Assembly: GCF_003234085.1 (NCBI RefSeq)
Contig: NZ_QKSD01000009.1
Coordinates: 124,001 to 188,000 of the forward strand
Source of the DNA: Curtobacterium sp. MCPF17_052
Lineage (GTDB): Bacteria; Actinomycetota; Actinomycetes; Actinomycetales; Microbacteriaceae
Direction: 5' to 3'
Length of the DNA: 64,000 nt
A model generated the notes under the pieces. That model was given only the letters and a program-made list of their open reading frames with translations, was not told where the DNA came from and made no database searches. Numbering within the stretch: position 1 is the stretch's first letter; each line of letters starts with the position of its first letter. The position numbers were made by a program, and so were the translations under genes. Below, piece after piece: positions 59,802 through 64,000 of this stretch.

Positions 59802-60443
59802 TCAGGACGCCTTGCCGGTGAGCTCGTCGTCCACCAGGGTCTTCAGGATGCTCGGCCCGTCGACGGCTCCGAGCACGCGGGCCGCGACCCGGCCCCGCTT
59901 GTCGAGGACGATCGTGGTCGGCACGGCGTTCGGGGCGATCTCGCCGGAGAGCGCGAGCTGCATGGTGCCGGTGCGGGCGTCGAGCACGGTCGGGTAGTGG
60001 ACGCCGAACTTCCGCTCGAACGCCTTCGCGGTGCCGGCCTCGTCGCGGACGTTGACGCCGATGAAGTGGACGTCGTCGTCGGCGAACTCGTCCTGGACCG
60101 TGTTGAGGTGCCCGGCTTCGGCGCGGCAGGGCGGGCAGCCGGCGTACCAGAAGTTGATGACCACGACGTCGCCGCGCATGGCCTTCGCCGAGAGTTCGTC
60201 ACCGTCCATCGACTTCGCGGTGAAGTCGATCGGGTCGGTCCGCTTGTCGACCGCGACCTCGGTCACCGCTCCGGTGCCGGAGATGTAGTTCTGGGTGCTG
60301 CCCTTGCCGTACTGCTGGGCGAGTGAACCGTCGGCCGAGGTGCACCCGACCAGCACGAGTGCGGCGGCGAGGGCGATCGCGGCGGCCCCGGTGGTCCGGA
60401 GACGTGTGGTGCGGACACGGCTCGATCGGGTTGTGCGGGTCAC
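59802..60443 (-). CDS. resA: TlpA/ResA-like thioredoxin lipoprotein
   Basis: 213 residues. Signal peptide with lipobox LVGC, then a thioredoxin fold with redox motif INFWYAGCPPCRAEAGHL (CPPC) and the cis-Pro region NAVPTTIVLDKRGRVAARV. It reduces apocytochrome c thiols outside the membrane, fed by CcdA. The GTG start overlaps the gpm stop (GTGA) and has AAGGAG 4 nt upstream. Confidence 0.93.
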   Translation of the reverse strand: MTRTTRSSRVRTTRLRTTGAAAIALAAALVLVGCTSADGSLAQQYGKGSTQNYISGTGAVTEVAVDKRTDPIDFTAKSMDGDELSAKAMRGDVVVINFWYAGCPPCRAEAGHLNTVQDEFADDDVHFIGVNVRDEAGTAKAFERKFGVHYPTVLDARTGTMQLALSGEIAPNAVPTTIVLDKRGRVAARVLGAVDGPSILKTLVDDELTGKAS

Positions 60444-61096
60444 ACTGCTCCTTCGTCGACGGCTGACCCGCGGAGGTCGGCCGCCGGGTCCGCGTACCCG
60501 ACCTCGGTGAAGCGACCGGCGGCGGTGTCGGGTACCCGCTGGAGGCTCGTGATGCTGGACAGGTCGCAGCGGCGCTTGCGCGGGTCGTGCCAGAGCGGCT
60601 CCCCCGCCAGGCGTCGGTGCACCATCCAGATCGGCAGTTGGTGGCTGACGAGGACGACGTCCCCGCCGTCGACGCTCTCCCACGCGGTGGCGACGGCGGC
60701 GAGCATGCGGTTCGCGATCGACTCGTACGCCTCCCCCCAGCTCGGTCGCCAGGGGTTCGCGATCCACGGCCACTCCGCCGGGCGGCGGACGGAGCGCTTG
60801 GTGAACCCGGGGGGCTGACCCTCGTACCGGTTCGTCGGCTCGATCAGGCGTTCGTCGAGACGGACGTCCAGTCCGTACGCGGCTGCCCAGGGAGCGGCGG
60901 ACTCCTGCGTGCGCTGCAGCGGCGAGGCGACGATCGCGCGGACGTCGACCCCGGCGTCCTTCCAGGCGGCGGCGGACGCCCCGGCCATCCGGGTGCCGAG
61001 CTCGCTCAGACCGAAGCCCGGGAGCCGCCCGTAGAGCACACGGTCGGGGTTGTGGACCTCGCCGTGGCGCACGAGGTGGATCGTGTTCGCGGGCAT
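60440..61096 (-). CDS. Histidine phosphatase (phosphoglycerate mutase family)
   Basis: 218 residues. The catalytic motif is IHLVRHGEVHNPDRVLYGRL (RHG, phosphohistidine), with a second histidine in VVLVSHQLPIW and Arg in ASPLQRTQESA. Family members include cofactor-dependent mutases and many phosphatases; function is unassigned. It is the first gene of the cytochrome c operon, a linkage seen in other actinobacteria. ATG at 61096 chosen because TACACT lies 7 nt upstream. Confidence 0.9.
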   Translation of the reverse strand: MPANTIHLVRHGEVHNPDRVLYGRLPGFGLSELGTRMAGASAAAWKDAGVDVRAIVASPLQRTQESAAPWAAAYGLDVRLDERLIEPTNRYEGQPPGFTKRSVRRPAEWPWIANPWRPSWGEAYESIANRMLAAVATAWESVDGGDVVLVSHQLPIWMVHRRLAGEPLWHDPRKRRCDLSSITSLQRVPDTAAGRFTEVGYADPAADLRGSAVDEGAV

Positions 61097-61103
61097 GGGT
61101 TCC

Positions 61104-61109
61104 AGTGTA
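61104..61109 (-). promoter_or_regulatory. Leaderless -10 box of the cytochrome c maturation operon
   Basis: TACACT ends 7 nt before the ATG of the first gene on the minus strand. Confidence 0.55.
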
Positions 61110-61174
61110 GGTCGGTCCGGCTCACCCACCCGCCGCACAGCAGATCCACGGCTGCACGACCGTTCAGCGGGCCG

Positions 61175-62665
61175 TCACCCGAGGTGGCCGGAGAGCCGTC
61201 CGTGCAGGGCGATCGACGCGGTGTCCAGGTTGACGACCTCGACGCTCGAACCGTGCTTGGCGAACCGCTGCTCGACCCCGTCGAGGGCGGCCACGGTGCT
61301 GGCGTCGAAGACGTGCGCGTCGGTCATGTCGATGACCACGTGTTCCGGGTCCTCGGCGTACGAGAACCGCGTGACCAGGTCGTTCGACGACGCGAAGAAC
61401 AGGGCACCGCGGACCCGGTAGCGGACCGTGTGCTCGTCGACCGGCTCGCGGACGACCTCGACCACGTGCGCGACCCGGCGTGCGAAGACGAGCGCCGCGA
61501 CGACCACACCGGCCAGGACCCCGGTCGCCAGGTTGTTCGTCGCCAGGACCACCAGCACGGTGATGACCATCACGGCGGTCTCCCCCAGGGGCATCCGGCG
61601 GAGCGTGCGGGGGCGGACGCTGTGCCAGTCGAAGGTCGCGACGCAGACCATGAGCATGACGGCGGTCAGCGCGGCCATCGGGATCTCGGCGACCACGTCG
61701 TGCAGCACGATCGTGAGCACCAGGATCGCGGCCCCCGCGGTGAAGGTCGACACCCGCGTCCGGGCGCCGGCGGTCTTCACGTTGACGACGGTCTGGCCGA
61801 TCATCGCGCACCCGCCGGTGCCGCCGAAGAAGGCCGAGGCGATGTTCGCGATGCCCTGGCCCCACGACTCCCGCCAGGCGCTCGACCGGGTCTCGGTGAC
61901 GGCGTCGACGAGCTGGGCGGTGAGCAGGGTCTCGATGAGCCCGACGATCGCGACGCCGAACGCGTACGGCGCGATGAGCCGCAGGGTGTCGAGCGTGAAC
62001 GGCACCGTCACACCGTTGAACCCGGGCAGCGCGGTCGGCAGCGCGCCCTCGTCACCGACGGTCGGGACCGCGACACCGAACAGGATCGTGATGCCGGTGA
62101 TCACGATCACGGCGATGAGCGGTGCCGGGACCGCCCTGGTGAGGAACGGGACACCGATGATGAGCCCGATGCCGAGCGCGGTCAGCGGCCAGACGACGAA
62201 CGGGACGTCGTCACCGAACAGGTTGGGCAGCTGCGCGGTGAAGATCAGGATCGCGAGCGCGTTCACGAAGGCGACGTTCACGCTCCGCGGGATGAAGCGC
62301 ATCAGCCGGGCGACCCCGAGGAACCCGAGCACGAGCTGGAAGACGCCGCCGAGCACGATCGTCGGGACCAGGTAGGCGACGCCGTGGTCGCGCACGAGCG
62401 GGGCGATGACCAGCGCGACGGACCCCGCGGCGGCGGAGATCATCGCCGGACGCCCACCCACGATCGAGATGACGATCGCGAAGACCACGCTCGAGAAGAG
62501 CCCGACGGCCGGATCGACACCCGCGACGACCGAGAACGAGATCGCCTCGGGGATGAGGGCGAGCGCGGTGACGATCCCGGCCAGGACCTCGCGGGTCAGG
62601 AGGCGCGGCGAACGCAGGGCGGACAGGACGCTCGTCGCGCCGGGGACGGTGCTGGTCATCGACAT
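61175..62665 (-). CDS. SulP-family anion transporter with STAS domain
   Basis: 496 residues. About eleven membrane helices start at EVLAGIVTALALIPEAISFSVVAGVDP; the substrate region includes FGGTGGCAMIGQTVVNVKTAGARTR. A cytosolic STAS domain fills the last 110 or so residues (VRYRVRGALFFASSN to the end; DMTDAHVFDASTVAALD). The family moves sulfate, bicarbonate or dicarboxylates; the substrate here is open. The ATG at 62665 lies 8 nt after TAGAGT. Divergent from a MerR regulator. Confidence 0.92.
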   Translation of the reverse strand: MSMTSTVPGATSVLSALRSPRLLTREVLAGIVTALALIPEAISFSVVAGVDPAVGLFSSVVFAIVISIVGGRPAMISAAAGSVALVIAPLVRDHGVAYLVPTIVLGGVFQLVLGFLGVARLMRFIPRSVNVAFVNALAILIFTAQLPNLFGDDVPFVVWPLTALGIGLIIGVPFLTRAVPAPLIAVIVITGITILFGVAVPTVGDEGALPTALPGFNGVTVPFTLDTLRLIAPYAFGVAIVGLIETLLTAQLVDAVTETRSSAWRESWGQGIANIASAFFGGTGGCAMIGQTVVNVKTAGARTRVSTFTAGAAILVLTIVLHDVVAEIPMAALTAVMLMVCVATFDWHSVRPRTLRRMPLGETAVMVITVLVVLATNNLATGVLAGVVVAALVFARRVAHVVEVVREPVDEHTVRYRVRGALFFASSNDLVTRFSYAEDPEHVVIDMTDAHVFDASTVAALDGVEQRFAKHGSSVEVVNLDTASIALHGRLSGHLG

Positions 62666-62673
62666 CGGCGGCG

Positions 62674-62679
62674 ACTCTA
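62674..62679 (-). promoter_or_regulatory. Leaderless -10 box of the SulP gene
   Basis: TAGAGT ends 8 nt before the ATG on the minus strand. Confidence 0.45.
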
Positions 62680-62741
62680 CCGCCACGTGAGGGTTGCCGC
62701 GACCCGGGCACGCTCTCCACCGGCTCTGCCACGATGTCGAC

Positions 62742-63140
62742 ATGACCGCCCCCGACGCCCCCGCCACCATGCACATCGGCGAACTCGCCGAACGCACCGG
62801 GATGTCGCTCCGGTCGATCCGGCACTACGACGAGGTCGGGCTCCTGGTGCCGAGCGGTCGGACGTCCGGCGGGTTCCGGGTGTACACCGCCGGGGACCTC
62901 GAGCGCCTGCTCGTCATCCGTCGCATGAAACCCCTCGGGTTCACGCTCGAGGAGATGGCCGGACTGCTCAGGGTGGTCGACGGACTGGCCACGGCGGACC
63001 CCACCGAGGCACCGGCACTGGCAGGACGGCTCGACGAGTTCCTGGCCGACGCACGAGCCCGGCACGCCAGGTTGCTGGAGCGGGCCGCGATGGCCGAGGA
63101 GTTCATCGGCACCCTCGGACGACTGCGCTCCTCGGTCTGA
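62742..63140 (+). CDS. MerR-family transcriptional regulator
   Basis: 132 residues. The winged helix-turn-helix (HIGELAERTGMSLRSIRHYDEVGLL) and the SGGFRVYTAGDLERL wing are typical, followed by the dimerisation helix and a short C-terminal domain without obvious metal-binding cysteines. The next gene on the other strand, a SulP transporter, is its likely target. ATG is 6 nt after CACGAT with no Shine-Dalgarno site. Its stop codon lies in the first unit of a 19-bp tandem repeat. Confidence 0.88.
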   Translation: MTAPDAPATMHIGELAERTGMSLRSIRHYDEVGLLVPSGRTSGGFRVYTAGDLERLLVIRRMKPLGFTLEEMAGLLRVVDGLATADPTEAPALAGRLDEFLADARARHARLLERAAMAEEFIGTLGRLRSSV

Positions 63141-63179
63141 CCTGCGCTCCTCGGTCTGACCTGCGCTCCTCGGTCTGAT
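63123..63179 (+). repeat. 19-bp tandem repeat over the MerR stop codon
   Basis: Three units of CTGCGCTCCTCGGTCTGAC, the first two identical and the third differing only in the last base. The first contains the TGA of the MerR gene, so downstream copies repeat the last codons out of frame. Confidence 0.93.
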
Positions 63180-63438
63180 CCGTCCCGTCGGCGACTGCTG
63201 CCGGTGCGAGGTGGCCAGGCCGCAGCACCCGGGACCCTCCGTCATGGGTCCCTCCCCGTGTCGTTCCGCGACCTGGCCACGACGACGACGGTAGGAGCCT
63301 GGCGGAGCCGGGACGGGCCTCCCGTCCGTCCTTGTGGATGAGTGCTGCGACCCGTCCCGCTGTGCAGGAGAGGGCACCGACGAACCGCAGCACTCCCCGT
63401 CACCCCACGGGCGCGCCCGGCCGGTAGACTCGACGACC
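63180..63438. other. Gap upstream of aspS
   Basis: No gene. It holds a GACGGGCCTCCCGTC near-palindrome at about 63314 and the aspS leaderless box at 63425-63430. Confidence 0.5.
63425..63430 (+). promoter_or_regulatory. Leaderless -10 box of aspS
   Basis: TAGACT ends 8 nt before the GTG start; no ribosome binding site. Confidence 0.5.
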
Positions 63439-64000
63439 GTGATCGAACGCACCCGCATCGCCGACCTCGCAAGCCTCCCCGACGGCCCCGTCTCCGTGGC
63501 CGGATGGGTCGAGACCGTCCGCGATCAGAAGAAGGTGCAGTTCGTCGTCCTCCGCGACGAGAGCGGCGCCGTCCAGCTGGTCAACCCCGCCACCCGTGAA
63601 GCCGTCGAGGGGGACGACACCTCCGCCGCGGCCCTCGCCACCACCGAGTCCGTCTCGGGCCTGGCGCACGGGTCGTTCATCCACGTGACCGGCACCCTCA
63701 AGCACGACGAGCGCGTCAAGCTCGGCGGGCTCGAGGTCAAGGTCGGCACCCTGACCGTGGTGAGCGCCGCGATCCCGGAGACGCCGATCGCCGACGACTC
63801 CTCGCTCGACAAGCGCCTCGACTGGCGCTTCCTCGACCTGCGCAACCGCAAGCAGAACCTGATCTTCCGCATCCAGACCACGCTGGAGCACGCGTTCCGC
63901 ACGTACTGGGTCGAGCGGGACTACATCGAGATCCACACGCCGAAGCTGATGGCGTCGGCCTCGGAGTCCCGCGCCGAGCTCTTCCAGCTCGAGTACTTCG
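63439..64000 (+). CDS. aspS: Aspartate-tRNA synthetase, archaeal type (partial, C-terminus outside window)
   Basis: 187 codons visible. The N-terminal OB-fold anticodon-binding domain reads GWVETVRDQKKVQFVVLRDESGAVQLV, followed by the hinge and class II motif 1/2 approach (RLDWRFLDLRNRKQNLIF, IHTPKLMASASESRAELF). The SASESRAELF stretch and lack of the bacterial insertion mark the archaeal/eukaryotic AspRS class (about 430 residues), often non-discriminating and charging tRNA-Asn too. The GTG start is 8 nt after TAGACT. Confidence 0.9.
   Translation, partial: MIERTRIADLASLPDGPVSVAGWVETVRDQKKVQFVVLRDESGAVQLVNPATREAVEGDDTSAAALATTESVSGLAHGSFIHVTGTLKHDERVKLGGLEVKVGTLTVVSAAIPETPIADDSSLDKRLDWRFLDLRNRKQNLIFRIQTTLEHAFRTYWVERDYIEIHTPKLMASASESRAELFQLEYF

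Noticed and set aside
60587..63178. 863-residue plus-strand open frame
   Set aside because: Antisense shadow of the gpm-like and SulP genes, ending out of frame in the MerR gene; composition is Asp/Arg/Gly-rich without motifs.

Overview
The window is about 70% GC, with strong GC at third codon positions, abundant GTG starts and dense packing. Its content is a set of actinobacterial signatures: a menaquinone locus, ResB/CcsB cytochrome c maturation, an FprA-type ferredoxin reductase, a HadA/HadB-like dehydratase pair next to murB, a NusG with a long acidic N-terminus, and a cystathionine beta-synthase/gamma-synthase pair. I infer an actinobacterium, most likely of the Microbacteriaceae (Curtobacterium-like). 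This rests on gene content and protein texture, not on a database search. It looks like chromosomal core with small accessory patches: there is no prophage, insertion sequence, CRISPR array or rRNA.

Layout. 1-5.3 kb: a partial pta, tRNA-Ser(GGA), a membrane protein, and a Bcr/CflA exporter divergent from a TetR regulator. 5.3-13.8 kb: a lipoprotein and MFS pair, metB and cbs, an ABC exporter and an amino acid permease. 13.8-15.0 kb: a frameshifted AbiEi/DUF559-type gene between two sequence-related perfect palindromes, the oddest patch here. 15.0-16.2 kb: rplJ-rplL with a long leader carrying an intrinsic terminator. 16.3-21.3 kb: a two-component system divergent from a MacB-like ABC permease and ATPase. 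21.4-29.0 kb: a beta-propeller protein, then a sugar operon (isomerase, oxidoreductase, binding protein, two permeases, no ATPase) divergent from a ROK regulator. 29.0-33.7 kb: a YqaJ-type nuclease, a Pr6Pr membrane protein, and tRNA-Trp-secE-nusG-rplK-rplA. 33.7-41.4 kb: aspC, murB with the dehydratase pair, tRNA-Met, tRNA-Thr, an M23 peptidase, an inositol monophosphatase-like gene, tRNA-Tyr and yajQ. 41.4-56.3 kb: cardiolipin synthase, a membrane acyltransferase-like protein, fprA, a polyprenyl synthase, and menG, menF, menD, menA, menE, menB and menC. 56.3-61.1 kb: the cytochrome c operon gpm-resA-ccdA-resB-ccsB. 61.2-64 kb: a SulP transporter divergent from a MerR regulator, then the start of an archaeal-type aspartyl-tRNA synthetase.

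How the genes work together. The 45-56 kb block makes the respiratory quinone: MenF, MenD, MenC, MenE and MenB build the naphthoate ring, MenA attaches the polyprenyl chain that the prenyl synthase supplies, and MenG methylates the product. The next operon (ResA, CcdA, ResB, CcsB) matures c-type cytochromes that accept electrons from that quinone. The 33 kb block couples protein secretion (SecE), transcription elongation (NusG) and ribosomal proteins L11 and L1 behind one strong promoter that also reads tRNA-Trp. The 22-29 kb block is an inducible sugar uptake and catabolism locus with its own repressor-type gene.

Two genome-scale habits stand out. First, many genes have a TANNNT -10 box ending 6-8 nt before a GTG or ATG start and no Shine-Dalgarno site, which predicts leaderless mRNAs. 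Second, intergenic hairpins repeatedly use a GGGAGGC/GCCTCCC core, and several intergenic or gene-end regions carry 15-19 bp tandem repeats.
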